From positions 1,653,896 to 1,717,895 of the forward strand of contig WGMB01000003.1 in assembly GCA_016125275.1 (NCBI GenBank): 64,000 nucleotides of DNA, written 5' to 3'. Within the stretch, counting starts at the first letter, position 1; each line of letters starts with the position of its first letter. The DNA comes from Acidobacteriota bacterium. Lineage in GTDB: Bacteria > Acidobacteriota > Terriglobia > Bryobacterales > UBA6623. Positions 18,601 to 26,472 of this stretch are shown here, piece after piece. Below the pieces are notes generated by a model. The model saw nothing but the letters and a program-made list of their open reading frames with translations. It was not told where the DNA came from and did not search any database. Both the position numbers and the translations under genes were made by a program.

Positions 18601-19924
18601 ACGCCCCCGGCGTCGCCAGCGCCGCCGAGGTGACCGTGCCGATCAACTGCCCGCCGTTGCCCGGAACCGTCGCCAGCGCCGTGCCGCCCAGCTCGATCAC
18701 CCCGTCGAACGGCAGGTGCTGGCCCACCACGATGATGTCGAACGGCGCGCACGGCGGATACGACGCCGACGGCCGCACGCTCTCGATCAGCGGCGCCGTC
18801 GGCTGCGCCACCACGAACGGCAGCCCGCCCGACGTGTTGCCGTTGGCGTTGCGCACCGTGATCGTCGCCGTCGTCGGCGTCGTCAGGTTCCCCGCCGGCA
18901 CGTTCGCCTGCAAGGCCGTCGCACTCAGAAACGTCGTCGGCACCGACTGCCCGTTCCACAGCACCGTCGCGCCTTGTTGAAAGCAGCTCCCCTGCACGAT
19001 CACCGTCACGCCCGTCGAACCCGCCGTCGCCGTGTTGGGCTGCATGCTCGTGAACGGCGTCGCGCCTACCGTGAACGACACCGCGCTCGTATCCGGCAGC
19101 CCCGTCGTCTGGACCAGGACCGACGTCGGCCCCGGCGTCGCCAACGCCGCCGCCGTCACCGTCGCCGTCAGCGTCGTCGCATTCACGAGCGTCGTGTTGA
19201 GCACCGTCGAGCCCAGCTTGATCTTTGAGCCGGAGACGAAGTTCTGCCCCGTCGCGGTCAGCGTAAAGGGAGCGCACGGCGGCCCCGACGAGGTCGGCGA
19301 CACACTCTGTAGCACCGGCGGATTATTGTTCACCTGGAACGGCAGCGCCGTCGTCGAGGTGTTGCCGTTGGCGTTGCTCACCGTCACGTTCGCCGAGCCC
19401 ACCGCGGCCACGTTGCCCGCCGGAACCGCCGCCGTCAGCGTCGTCGCGCTCTGGAACGTCGTCGTCAACCCCTGCCCGTTCCACAGTACCGTCGCCCCGG
19501 GCTCGAAGCAGTCGCCCTGCACCGTCAGCGTGAACCCGCCTGAGCCCGCCACGGCCGAGGTCGGCTGCATCGCCGTCAACGGCGTCGGCCGAATCGCGAA
19601 CGGCAGTGTGTTGGACAGCGGTTCATCGGGGTTTTCGACCGCCAGATCAACCGTGCCGGGCGTCGCCAAGTCAGCAGACTCCAGCGTCGCCGTCATCTGA
19701 GCGTCGTTCACATAGGTGGAGTCGATGAGGGTCTCCCCCAGTAAAACCACCGACGAAGAAGAGAAGTTCTGCCCGCTCAGCGTCAAGGTGATCGCCGCGC
19801 ACGGCGGATACGACTGGTTCGGGCTGACGTTGGTCAACACCGCCTGGGCAAGAGCCGGCGCGACCGACGCCAACACCGCTAGGAAAGCTGTGAATCCGAG
19901 TCGAATCGTGCGCATCATCTCCAT
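15608..19924 (-). CDS. Large exported TIG/IPT-repeat surface protein
   Basis: About 1438 residues. A signal peptide (MRTIRLGFTAFLAVLASVA, ending ALAQ) is followed by tandem IPT/TIG immunoglobulin-like domains with repeated motifs such as GATVLWNGQ and NANGNTS, each repeat carrying one conserved Cys pair (PPCAPF ... GDCFE). Further TIG-like domains follow, then an ASPM/choice-of-anchor-D-like region (VEPSDCGDAVLEPGQNCGFD) and a putative-Ig segment (GDALTGVPTETGVYSFRLDL). No membrane anchor is obvious at the C-terminus. It is probably a secreted or cell-surface adhesin-like or matrix protein, as often seen in Bryobacterales. The start is chosen at the ATG-rich cluster (19924/19918/19915) just before the signal. 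Upstream codons lack signal character. Confidence 0.85.
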   Translation of the reverse strand: MEMMRTIRLGFTAFLAVLASVAPALAQAVLTNVSPNQSYPPCAAITLTLSGQNFSSSSVVLLGETLIDSTYVNDAQMTATLESADLATPGTVDLAVENPDEPLSNTLPFAIRPTPLTAMQPTSAVAGSGGFTLTVQGDCFEPGATVLWNGQGLTTTFQSATTLTAAVPAGNVAAVGSANVTVSNANGNTSTTALPFQVNNNPPVLQSVSPTSSGPPCAPFTLTATGQNFVSGSKIKLGSTVLNTTLVNATTLTATVTAAALATPGPTSVLVQTTGLPDTSAVSFTVGATPFTSMQPNTATAGSTGVTVIVQGSCFQQGATVLWNGQSVPTTFLSATALQANVPAGNLTTPTTATITVRNANGNTSGGLPFVVAQPTAPLIESVRPSASYPPCAPFDIIVVGQHLPFDGVIELGGTALATVPGNGGQLIGTVTSAALATPGASQVVVKTGQVTSNAFPFTIGATPFTTMQPGSATVGSGPVDLAVQGDCFEQGATVLWNGQPLATTFGAVNRLSAVIPAANLATAGVGVVTIRNANGNTSGPIQFTISAPSAGPPTITTLAPPSLIAGSGAATIAIHGSNFDSQATVRFGGVAAAKTSVQWLNASQMNLTLSATQTTLAGVTPVEVENPDGQRSNAVNLRILPTITNLAPTVWTIGGPCELLVAGRGFRPESVLLLDGFNGPVRLDPTAPASPTLMTVCLPPGEVDQPGTVQVSVCSGSGTAEVCSSPVPLDVVENPLDLQITALRPMSATAGSGSMCLAIDVSAAGGDPGALEARWDGAALGPATSACPPAASLSREWSGQTSAPFQTTVLVELTPALLARERPRDATVACAADPLAPKVTVAAPSAQLVSAPACFDIQPLIPTTNPPTTSVGPNGCTVITITGANIHESAEIVVDGLEGGFCTGGEPRISDCSTDAAGSSICSRIDLSIPPGSAPGGSVTIRIRNPAEVCSTCADQTVVVPVEPELAPKDLTLSCPTDGGVGGPTSGEVAFARTAVGDNSRLRCVVLNGGSGPGRVGALAIDQPFVVEPSDCGDAVLEPGQNCGFDLIFTPPRPGLFTATLQTGGAGSPLAHYAGVGVLRSATVLVLGGSLGSAAQSTVRVEAEGASGAEVDVLLRQSLRLAPQVTVFPINPAATGAAPSSKPPEIDCGFPAAVVGAPYRQPLVAACDTAGASWRMEPLDGGDWLTVEGDALTGVPTETGVYSFRLDLLGGFPGGQAGAASSSRTCSVTVIDAATANGAVSGDVPVAPCTTAQWAAGGVRQRLPLGPDGSVEAAFQTGTVAGTLRYVATFEADGVDVSPAEGGALDAPIPTGPPVIDSATFSCASATQLTVEATGYSNTREVASMRFAFQAAPGSSATIELGGDAATRPDLVQAFQGRFADTSGTQKRTGGFLLRAIFNVSGRAADVGGVSLTLSNAAGSVTAAAGAGAPACSTFSN
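18290..19860 (-). repeat. Three ~524-nt tandem repeats encoding TIG domain pairs
   Basis: Blocks such as ttgccgttggcgttgc recur near 18315, 18838 and 19362, and the string tgcccgttccacag recurs near 18425, 18948 and 19473. This gives a period of about 524 nt (about 175 codons). High DNA-level identity implies recent duplication or gene conversion. Confidence 0.7.
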
Positions 19925-20045
19925 TTCCCGCGACGGGTCCCGCGACGGCGGCGCTAGGCCCAGTTTAGAGCTTTCCAGGGACCTTGCAAGTCGGCCTCGG
20001 CGCCCGAATATCCATGAGGGGGATCGGCGCATAATGGCGCTAAAC

Positions 20046-20051
20046 TACATA
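20046..20051 (+). promoter_or_regulatory. -10-like TACATA, leaderless start at 20060
   Basis: TACATA ends 8 nt before the ATG at 20060. TAAACT at 20041-20046 overlaps it and is an alternative. Confidence 0.4.
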
Positions 20052-20059
20052 GGCGTCCA

Positions 20060-20779
20060 ATGCTACTCGGGCTCAACGTTTCCGTTTGGAAAGATTCCCG
20101 CCGCCGCGCGGCCTGGAATCCTCCCTTGCTGCTGCTGTTGACCAGCCTGGGAGCGGCGGCGCTGACCGCCCAGTCGCAAAAGGTCGAGCAAGGCCCCTAC
20201 CGCCTGGAAATCTCCCTCGAGCGCGAGACCCCCAGCGGCTGGGAAACCGTCGAGCCCGGCCTGATCCTCGAAGCCGACGACCTCGTCCGCTTTCGCGTCG
20301 TCTCCAACGCCGACGGGTACCTCAACGTCAGCAGCAAAGGAACCAGCGGGGCCTACACCACGCTGTTTCCCTCCGTCGACGCCGGCGAGGAGAACCGCAT
20401 CCTGGCCGGCCGCATGATCCCGGTGCCGCAAACCGCCGGCGCCTTCCGGCTCAAGGGCCCCGCCGGGCACGACATCGTCTATTGGGTGCTGAGCCCGCAG
20501 CCCTTGCCCGCGCCCTACCAGCCGCTGCCCGCCGCGCCGGCTTCTCCGCCGCCCAGCGCCGAGCTGATGCCGCGCTGTGATGAAACCATCCTGCGCGCCC
20601 GCGGCGACTGCGTGGACTCCTCGTCCGGCGTGCGAAGCTCACAGGATCATGGCTCCAACGCCTCCGCGCAGCGTTCCCGTGACCTGCTGTTCGTGCAGAA
20701 GAAGAAGTCCTCCGTCGTCAGCGCCCCCGAAGGCCTCCAGGGCCCGGTGATCTTCGAATACAGGATCGCCCACAAATAA
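20060..20779 (+). CDS. DUF4384-type exported protein
   Basis: A 239-residue protein. An N-terminal hydrophobic segment (LLLLLTSLGAAALTAQ) suggests a signal or anchor after about 20 leading residues. The core (LILEADDLVRFRVVSNADGY ... TLFPSVDAGEENRILAG ... FRLKGPAGHDIVYWVLS) matches the DUF4384 pattern, a beta-sandwich often found next to, or fused with, caspase-like peptidases and serine/threonine kinases. A Pro/Ala-rich linker precedes the C-terminal tail. It is 4 nt upstream of the caspase-like gene, so the two form an operon. Function is unproven; a cell-surface or regulatory partner is likely from context. Confidence 0.75.
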   Translation: MLLGLNVSVWKDSRRRAAWNPPLLLLLTSLGAAALTAQSQKVEQGPYRLEISLERETPSGWETVEPGLILEADDLVRFRVVSNADGYLNVSSKGTSGAYTTLFPSVDAGEENRILAGRMIPVPQTAGAFRLKGPAGHDIVYWVLSPQPLPAPYQPLPAAPASPPPSAELMPRCDETILRARGDCVDSSSGVRSSQDHGSNASAQRSRDLLFVQKKKSSVVSAPEGLQGPVIFEYRIAHK

Positions 20780-20783
20780 CGCC

Positions 20784-22868
20784 ATGCCTGTCCTCGGCCG
20801 CCTCCTGCTCCTCTCCCTGTTGGCCGCGGCGGCCGTCGCACAACAGCCGGCCCAGCCCCAGAAGCGCGACTTGAACCTGGTGGACGAAGATCCGGCCAAG
20901 GTCCTGGCCGAATCCGGCGTCCCCCGCAGCTACGCCCTCGTCGTCGGCGTCTCGCAGTACCAAAAGCTGCCCGAGAAGAGCTGGCTGCAGTTCGCCACTC
21001 GCGACGCCGAAGCCATCTACCGCATCCTCATCAGCCCCGAGGGCGGCAACTTCCGCACCGAGAACGTCCGCCTGCTCACCGGCGACCAGGCCACCAAGGC
21101 CAATCTCACCAGGGAGCTCGAGGAGTGGCTGCCCGGCAAGGCCCAGCCCGGCGACCGCGTGCTCATCTACTTCGCCGGCCACGGCTTCGTCGCCGACGGA
21201 CAGGCCTATCTGGCGCCCTTTGACGTCGACCCCGCCGACATCGCCGCCTCCGGCTACTCCATGAGCCGTCTCGGCGAGGTCATCGGCGGCAAGATCCAAG
21301 CCAAGGACAAGGTGCTCATCACCGACTCCTGCCACAGCGGCGCCATCACGCCCACTGCCGAGGGCGAAGCCAACTCGGCGCTCAACGCCTCTCTGCTCGA
21401 CCTCAACACCTCCACCTTCGTGCTCACCGCCAGCCGCGACCGCGAGTCCTCCTACGAGGGCGACGCCTGGGGCGGCGGCCACGGCGTATTCACCTACTAC
21501 GTCGTCAAGGGCCTCGAAGGCGAGGCCGACTGGAACGGCGACGCCATCGTCACCGCCGACGAGCTCGCCGAGTACACCCGCACCGAGGTCCGCCGCGCCA
21601 CCCGCACGCTGCAAACGCCCACCTCCGACCGCGGCAGCTTCAACCCCAACATGCTGCTGGCCTACTTCCCCAGCGGCTCGGCCATCTCGCCCGCCGCCCC
21701 GCCCGAGGAGCGCTACGGCACGCTCGTGTTCGAGTCCAACAAGGACGGCGTCGAGCTGTTCCTCGACGGCGAGCCCCAAGGCGTCGTCAACCAGAACAAG
21801 CCCCTCACGCTCCCCGGCCTGCGCGCCGGCGCCCACTCCATCCAGGGCGTCAAGATGGGCTACGAGCCCGACGGCCCCCGCGAGGAGATCGTCTACCCGG
21901 GCCAGAAGAAGACCGTCAAGCTCAAGATCCTGTTCCCCCGCAAGCAGAGCCCCGAGGCCGCCAAGGCCCTCGAGGAAGGCGTCGAGCTCTACCAGCGCGG
22001 CGAGGAGCGCAACTACCGCAAGGCCGTCGAAAAGCTCGAGCTGGCCCTCTCGCTCGAGCCCGACTACTCCCGGGCGGCCATGTACCTGGGCCGCGCCTAC
22101 AGCGCCCTGTTCGACTACGACGAGGCCAAGCGGGCCTACGAAAAGGCCATCGAGATCGACCCGGACTACCTCGAAGCCCGCTCCAGCTACGGCGGCATGC
22201 TGCTCGACATCGGCGAGGCCGACGAAGCCATCCGCCAGCTCACCTTCGTCACCCAGCGCGAGAAGGACAACTTTCTGGCCTGGCTGATGCTCACCCACAC
22301 CCTGCACATCAAGGATCTCTACGACCGCTCCATCGAAGCGGCCCAGAACGCCATCCGGCTCGAGCCCGAGGCCGCCGAGCCGCACCTGGTGCTCGCCGAC
22401 GACTACCGCCTCAGCGACCGCTGCGAGCAGGCCCTGCCCGAGTACGAGCGCTACCTGGAGCTGAGCGACTTCCAGAGCTCCGCCGCCGGCAAGATCTTCG
22501 GCTACGGCCTGCGCGGCTTCCTCGTCGGCGGCGGCAAGAAGACCCGCGCCTCGATCAAGGACATCTGGCAGACCCTGCAAGTCCGCGCCTACCACGGCCT
22601 CGGCGACTGCGAACGCATCCTCTACCGTCCCGACCCCGCCATCGCCTACTACCGCAAGGCGCTCGACGTGGCCGAGGACGACCCCATGCTGCACTTCGGG
22701 CTGGCCCTGGCGCTCACCCGCAAGACCGAGATCACCGGCGACCTCGCCTACCTGCCCCAGGCCCGCGAGCAGTTTCAGCGAGTCGTCTCCCTCAACCCCG
22801 CTTTGGACGAAGCCGAGCAGGCCCGCGGCTATATCGGTAAGATCGAGTCATTGCTCAAGGGGCAGTGA
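20784..22868 (+). CDS. Caspase-like peptidase with PEGA and TPR domains
   Basis: A 694-residue protein. A signal-like N-terminus (GRLLLLSLLAAAAVAQQ) precedes a C14-type caspase fold (SYALVVGVSQYQKLP ...) with the catalytic pair His133 (YFAGHG) and Cys183 (TDSCHSG). Around residues 310-390 is a PEGA-type domain (GVELFLDGEPQGVV ... LRAGAHSIQGVKMGYEPDG). The rest is a TPR array (SRAAMYLGRAYSALFDYDEA, PDYLEARSSYGGMLLDIGEA). Substrates are unknown. Prokaryotic caspase homologues of this layout probably act on envelope or signalling proteins. It is co-directional with DUF4384 upstream and the Ig-like gene 21 nt downstream. Both catalytic residues are intact. Confidence 0.88.
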   Translation: MPVLGRLLLLSLLAAAAVAQQPAQPQKRDLNLVDEDPAKVLAESGVPRSYALVVGVSQYQKLPEKSWLQFATRDAEAIYRILISPEGGNFRTENVRLLTGDQATKANLTRELEEWLPGKAQPGDRVLIYFAGHGFVADGQAYLAPFDVDPADIAASGYSMSRLGEVIGGKIQAKDKVLITDSCHSGAITPTAEGEANSALNASLLDLNTSTFVLTASRDRESSYEGDAWGGGHGVFTYYVVKGLEGEADWNGDAIVTADELAEYTRTEVRRATRTLQTPTSDRGSFNPNMLLAYFPSGSAISPAAPPEERYGTLVFESNKDGVELFLDGEPQGVVNQNKPLTLPGLRAGAHSIQGVKMGYEPDGPREEIVYPGQKKTVKLKILFPRKQSPEAAKALEEGVELYQRGEERNYRKAVEKLELALSLEPDYSRAAMYLGRAYSALFDYDEAKRAYEKAIEIDPDYLEARSSYGGMLLDIGEADEAIRQLTFVTQREKDNFLAWLMLTHTLHIKDLYDRSIEAAQNAIRLEPEAAEPHLVLADDYRLSDRCEQALPEYERYLELSDFQSSAAGKIFGYGLRGFLVGGGKKTRASIKDIWQTLQVRAYHGLGDCERILYRPDPAIAYYRKALDVAEDDPMLHFGLALALTRKTEITGDLAYLPQAREQFQRVVSLNPALDEAEQARGYIGKIESLLKGQ

Positions 22869-22889
22869 CGTCCGGCCGAAGACACCATC

Positions 22890-23534
22890 ATGCCTACGAT
22901 CCACACCTTGCTCCGCGTCGGCCTCTCGGCCCTGCTCGTGGCTCTGTCGCTCCGCCCGGACGTGGCCTTCGCGCAAGCCTCCACCACGGCGCCGAAGCTC
23001 AAGATCAACATCCTCGACGGCCAGGGCGCGGTCAACAACGTCAAGCAGCGCATGGCGCGCGAGCCCGTGGTGCAGGTCACCGACGAGAACGACCGCCCCG
23101 TCGGCGGCGCCTTGGTCACCTTCGCCCTGCCACAGCAAGGCCCCAGCGGCATCTTCTCCAACGGCGCGCGCTCGCTGACCGTCACCACTGACGCCAACGG
23201 CCAGGCCGCCACCGGCCCCATCACGGCCAACTCCTCCAAGGGCGATTTCGAGATTCAAGTCTCGGCCTCGCACGAGGGTCAAACCGCGACCACGACGCTC
23301 AACCAGACCAACATCGGCGCGGGCCTGTCGGCGGCGACCCTGGGAATCATCATCGGAGCCGTGGCCGCGGGCGCGGCCATCGCCATCATCGCCTCCACCG
23401 GCGGCGGCAACGACTCACAGACCAATCGCACCACCACCATCACCCCCGGCGGAGGCACGGTGACTTCGCCGCTGACGATCGCGCCCGGCATGGCCGGCCG
23501 CTCCGGCGCCCCCGGCTTCCAACTCTCCTGGTAA
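22890..23534 (+). CDS. Secreted Ig-like protein with a C-terminal membrane segment
   Basis: A 214-residue protein. The signal peptide (LLRVGLSALLVALSL, cleavage after AFAQ) is followed by a bacterial Ig-like (Big_1/invasin-type) domain: REPVVQVTDENDRPVGGALV, then GIFSNGARSLTVTTDANGQA. A strongly hydrophobic segment (AATLGIIIGAVAAGAAIAII) near residues 148-170 is probably a membrane span. A Gly/Thr/Ser-rich tail follows. It is the third gene of the DUF4384-caspase cluster. Similar proteins in Acidobacteriota carry this Big_1-plus-TM layout. A role in surface display or signalling to the caspase-like protein is inference. Confidence 0.75.
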   Translation: MPTIHTLLRVGLSALLVALSLRPDVAFAQASTTAPKLKINILDGQGAVNNVKQRMAREPVVQVTDENDRPVGGALVTFALPQQGPSGIFSNGARSLTVTTDANGQAATGPITANSSKGDFEIQVSASHEGQTATTTLNQTNIGAGLSAATLGIIIGAVAAGAAIAIIASTGGGNDSQTNRTTTITPGGGTVTSPLTIAPGMAGRSGAPGFQLSW

Positions 23535-23552
23535 GCAGAACCAGGCAGCCCC

Positions 23553-24992
23553 TCAGCCCCAAGTCCCCTGCAAACCCTGCGCAGGCTCGGCAATTGACTG
23601 GAACCTTACCAACCGCACGGTATCGCTGTTCTTCAGCGCCGCCAGCGGCATCACGCCGGCCTCCAGCATCTTCTCGATGCCCCGCTCGGTCAGCAGCGCC
23701 TCGGTCGGCGGCTGCAGCTTGTCCTCGCCGTCCTCGCTGTAGGAGTACAGCGGCAGCCGCTCCGCGTCCCGCGCCCGCAGCCGCATCTCCCAGCCCTGCT
23801 CGCTGAAGGTCTGCGCCGCCAGGCAAGCCGCCAGCAAGGCCGCGTTCGCCCACAAGTAGTCGTCCGGCCCCGGCGCGCCCTCGATCTCCTCGAACGCGAA
23901 CGTCTCGCACGGGTCCGAGTCCCGCCCGTACGGCGCCCTCGCCAGAAAACGCGGTCCCGCCAGTCCGATCCAAGGCGCCTCCGGAAACGTCCGCAGTTGC
24001 CGCCACCATTCGCTCGGCTCCGCCTGCCACTGGTTCGGCTCGGCCAGCGCCTCCGCCGACGGGCAACCGTACAGCGCCGGCGAAGCCCCCGCCAGCAGCG
24101 GCGCCTCGGCCGCCCGAGCCAGCCCGCCCAGCATCGCGATCAGCCGCACATCGTCTTCGCTATCGCCGATCGTCAAATCCGCGGCCAGCAGCGACCAGCG
24201 CGGCGCGCCCGGCGTCGCCACCGTCGACTCCACCAGCACTTTGTACAGCGCCGACTCGCTCAAGTCCGCGCCGCCGAACAGGTCCGCCTCCATCTCTTCC
24301 CGCGACACGTCCAGCAGGTAGAGCTTCAAGTCGACACCCGTCTCGATCCGCCGCGTGAGCTGAAACAGCGTCCGCCACAGCGCCTCCAGCCGCGCCAGCG
24401 GCGGATACCGCAGCAGCGCCCGCATCGACTCGCCAACCGTCTCGTCCACCTTGCCGATCAGCTCCGGCTGCCGCGGGTCGGCCGCCGGCTCGGCGTGCTT
24501 CTCCACCACCCGGTCGATGAACTGCTCCAGCCCGTCCTTGCGCCGCGGCGCCGGCGCCGCCTCGGTTTCGGACAGGATGCTGTCGAGCAAGCTGCCGCCG
24601 CCCGCCGCGGGCGCGACCGTCACCGCCGCCGGAGCCGGTTTCGGCGCCGCCGGCTCGATCTCCGCCTGCATCCGCCGCGCCGCTTGCCGGAACGACGCCG
24701 GGTCCTGCAGTTGCTCCCGCAGATCCTTGAGCTGCTCGAACGCCGGAACCTCCTCCAGCAGCCGATCCGGGTGAAAATCGTCCAGCTCGTGCAGCTCCAG
24801 CGTAAAGCTGCCGCCGTCGCCCAGCCCCAACTTCACGCCCGGCCGCAGCCGCGCCAGCACAGCGTCGAAATTGTCTCGATCGACAGCCAGCGGACGCCTC
24901 TGCGCCAACGCCGGACCTGCGGCGTCAGCCCCTCGCGAAGCCCTCCCGCTGAAGTCGCCCAACAGGAGAATACGAAATGGATCTTCGCGCAT
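23553..24992 (-). CDS. Fused TssB-TssC type VI contractile sheath protein
   Basis: A 479-residue protein. The first ~120 residues are TssB/VipA-like (PFRILLLGDFSGRAS, then DNFDAVLARLRPGVKL and the ELDDFHPDRLLEEVPAF motif). An Ala/Pro-rich linker follows. From about residue 190 the sequence is TssC/VipB-like (YPPLARLEALWRTLFQLTRR, LDVSREEMEADLF, WIGLAGPRFLARAPYG, DYLWANAALLAACLAAQTF, LTERGIEKMLEAGVMPLAAL). The usual small-subunit and large-subunit genes are thus joined, and the TssC part stops soon after the conserved LxxxGxxPL region, about 90 residues short of a standard TssC. It is divergent from tssK across an 82-nt gap. Confidence 0.82.
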   Translation of the reverse strand: MREDPFRILLLGDFSGRASRGADAAGPALAQRRPLAVDRDNFDAVLARLRPGVKLGLGDGGSFTLELHELDDFHPDRLLEEVPAFEQLKDLREQLQDPASFRQAARRMQAEIEPAAPKPAPAAVTVAPAAGGGSLLDSILSETEAAPAPRRKDGLEQFIDRVVEKHAEPAADPRQPELIGKVDETVGESMRALLRYPPLARLEALWRTLFQLTRRIETGVDLKLYLLDVSREEMEADLFGGADLSESALYKVLVESTVATPGAPRWSLLAADLTIGDSEDDVRLIAMLGGLARAAEAPLLAGASPALYGCPSAEALAEPNQWQAEPSEWWRQLRTFPEAPWIGLAGPRFLARAPYGRDSDPCETFAFEEIEGAPGPDDYLWANAALLAACLAAQTFSEQGWEMRLRARDAERLPLYSYSEDGEDKLQPPTEALLTERGIEKMLEAGVMPLAALKNSDTVRLVRFQSIAEPAQGLQGTWG

Positions 24993-25060
24993 CGGCCCCC
25001 ATTCTCAACTACCGCCCGGCCCCTGTCAAAGCCCCTCTTCTCGGGCGCCGTCGGGTCTGC

Positions 25061-25066
25061 TAGGGT
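25061..25066 (+). promoter_or_regulatory. -10-like TAGGGT, leaderless tssK start
   Basis: TAGGGT ends 8 nt before the ATG at 25075. Confidence 0.4.
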
Positions 25067-25074
25067 AGAAATCC

Positions 25075-26436
25075 ATGCGCCGGCTGCAACCCGTCATCTG
25101 GTCGAAGGGCACGTTCCTGACGCCGCAGCACTTACAGGCGCAGGACCGCTACATCGAGGGCTTGCTCGGCTTCCGCCTGCAAGCCCAGACCTTCCGCCCC
25201 TGGGGCTTTCGCGAGCTCGAGATCGACCAGGAGCAGCTCTCCAACGGCATCCTGCAGGTCAACCGGGCCTCCGGCCTCATGCCCGACGGCTTGGCCTTCG
25301 ACATCCCCGGCCCCGACCCGGCGCCCACGCCCAAGCCCCTCGCCGCCCACTTCAAGGGCGACCGCCGCCGCCTCAAGGCCTTCCTCGCCATCCCGCCCTT
25401 GCGCGAAGGCGCCGTCAACGTCTCGCCGCCCACGGACCGCGCCGACACCCGCTACATCTCCGAGGCCATGGCCTTGCGCGACGAGAACACCGGGCAGATG
25501 GAGAAGTCCATCCAGGTCGGCCGCAAGAACTTCCGCATCGTCACCGAAGTGGAGTCCCAGCGCGGCCTCACGGTGATGCCTCTGGCGCACGTGGAGCTCT
25601 CCGCCGCCGACGTCTTTCAGCTCGACCCGCGCTTCGTGCCGCCCGTCAGCGTCACCGCCGCCAGCGAATACCTGGTCGCCATCGCGCGCCGCATCGTCGA
25701 GATCCTGGCCGCCAAGAGCACCACCCTCGCCGGCATCCGCCGCGAAAAGAACGCCCTGCTGGCCGACTACACTACCTACGACGTCGCCAACTTCTGGCTG
25801 CTCTACACCGTCAATTCTTACTTCCCCGGCTTCCGCCGCCTGTTCGAGGGCAACCGCTCCCACCCCGAGCAGCTCTTCCGCACCATGCTCGAGATGGCCG
25901 GCGCCCTCACCGCGTTCTCCTCCGAGATCCAGACCGCCGACCTGCCCGTCTACGACCACTCCGACCTCGGAACCTGCTTCACCGACCTCGACGAGAAGCT
26001 GCGCCGCCTGCTCGACACCGTCATCCCGCGCAACTTCATTACCCTGCCGCTCGAAAAGGTCCGCACGGCCATTTACGCCACGAACATCGAAGAGCGGCGC
26101 TTCCTCGAAGGCACGCGCCTCTTCCTCGGCGTGGCCACCGAAGCCCGCGTCTCCGACCTCATCAACCGCGGCCCGTCGCTCATCAAGATCGGCTCCAACG
26201 ACTCGGTCGACCAGATGGTCCGCCAAGCCCTGCCCGGCCTGGCGCTGCGCCACCTGCCGAATCCGCCGGCCACCCTGCCGGTCCAGAAGAAGTATCAGTA
26301 CTTCAGCCTCGACCCGGTGGGCGAAGCCTGGGAGCAGATCGTGCGCACGCGTTCCCTGGCCGCCTTCGTCCCCGACGAGCTGCCCTCGCCGCGCCTGGAG
26401 CTGGTGATCCTGCTGCCCGAAGGCCAAACGGTCTAG
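25075..26436 (+). CDS. tssK: Type VI secretion baseplate subunit TssK
   Basis: A 453-residue protein close to the usual ~445. The opening PVIWSKGTFLTPQHLQAQDRY is the TssK signature. Further family features are WGFRELEIDQEQLSNGIL, the SGLMPDGLAFDIP segment and a C-terminal neck/head region ending RLELVILLPEGQTV. TssK connects baseplate wedges to the membrane complex in the cytoplasm. It is divergent from the TssB-TssC fusion and is the only other type VI gene in the window. No TssE, F, G, ClpV, Hcp or VgrG homologue is seen within the window, so the rest of the machine would have to be elsewhere. Confidence 0.9.
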   Translation: MRRLQPVIWSKGTFLTPQHLQAQDRYIEGLLGFRLQAQTFRPWGFRELEIDQEQLSNGILQVNRASGLMPDGLAFDIPGPDPAPTPKPLAAHFKGDRRRLKAFLAIPPLREGAVNVSPPTDRADTRYISEAMALRDENTGQMEKSIQVGRKNFRIVTEVESQRGLTVMPLAHVELSAADVFQLDPRFVPPVSVTAASEYLVAIARRIVEILAAKSTTLAGIRREKNALLADYTTYDVANFWLLYTVNSYFPGFRRLFEGNRSHPEQLFRTMLEMAGALTAFSSEIQTADLPVYDHSDLGTCFTDLDEKLRRLLDTVIPRNFITLPLEKVRTAIYATNIEERRFLEGTRLFLGVATEARVSDLINRGPSLIKIGSNDSVDQMVRQALPGLALRHLPNPPATLPVQKKYQYFSLDPVGEAWEQIVRTRSLAAFVPDELPSPRLELVILLPEGQTV

Positions 26437-26443
26437 CCAGTGG

Positions 26444-26465
26444 GGCCGGACATTCCTGTCCGGCC
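26444..26465. terminator. Stem-loop between tssK and Gfo/Idh gene
   Basis: Eight-bp perfect stem (26444-26451 with 26458-26465) and a 6-nt loop attcct. The same GGACATTC..GTCC core appears in the hairpin at 29065-29086, so it may also be a small repeat family. Confidence 0.5.
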
Positions 26466-26472
26466 GGCCCCT

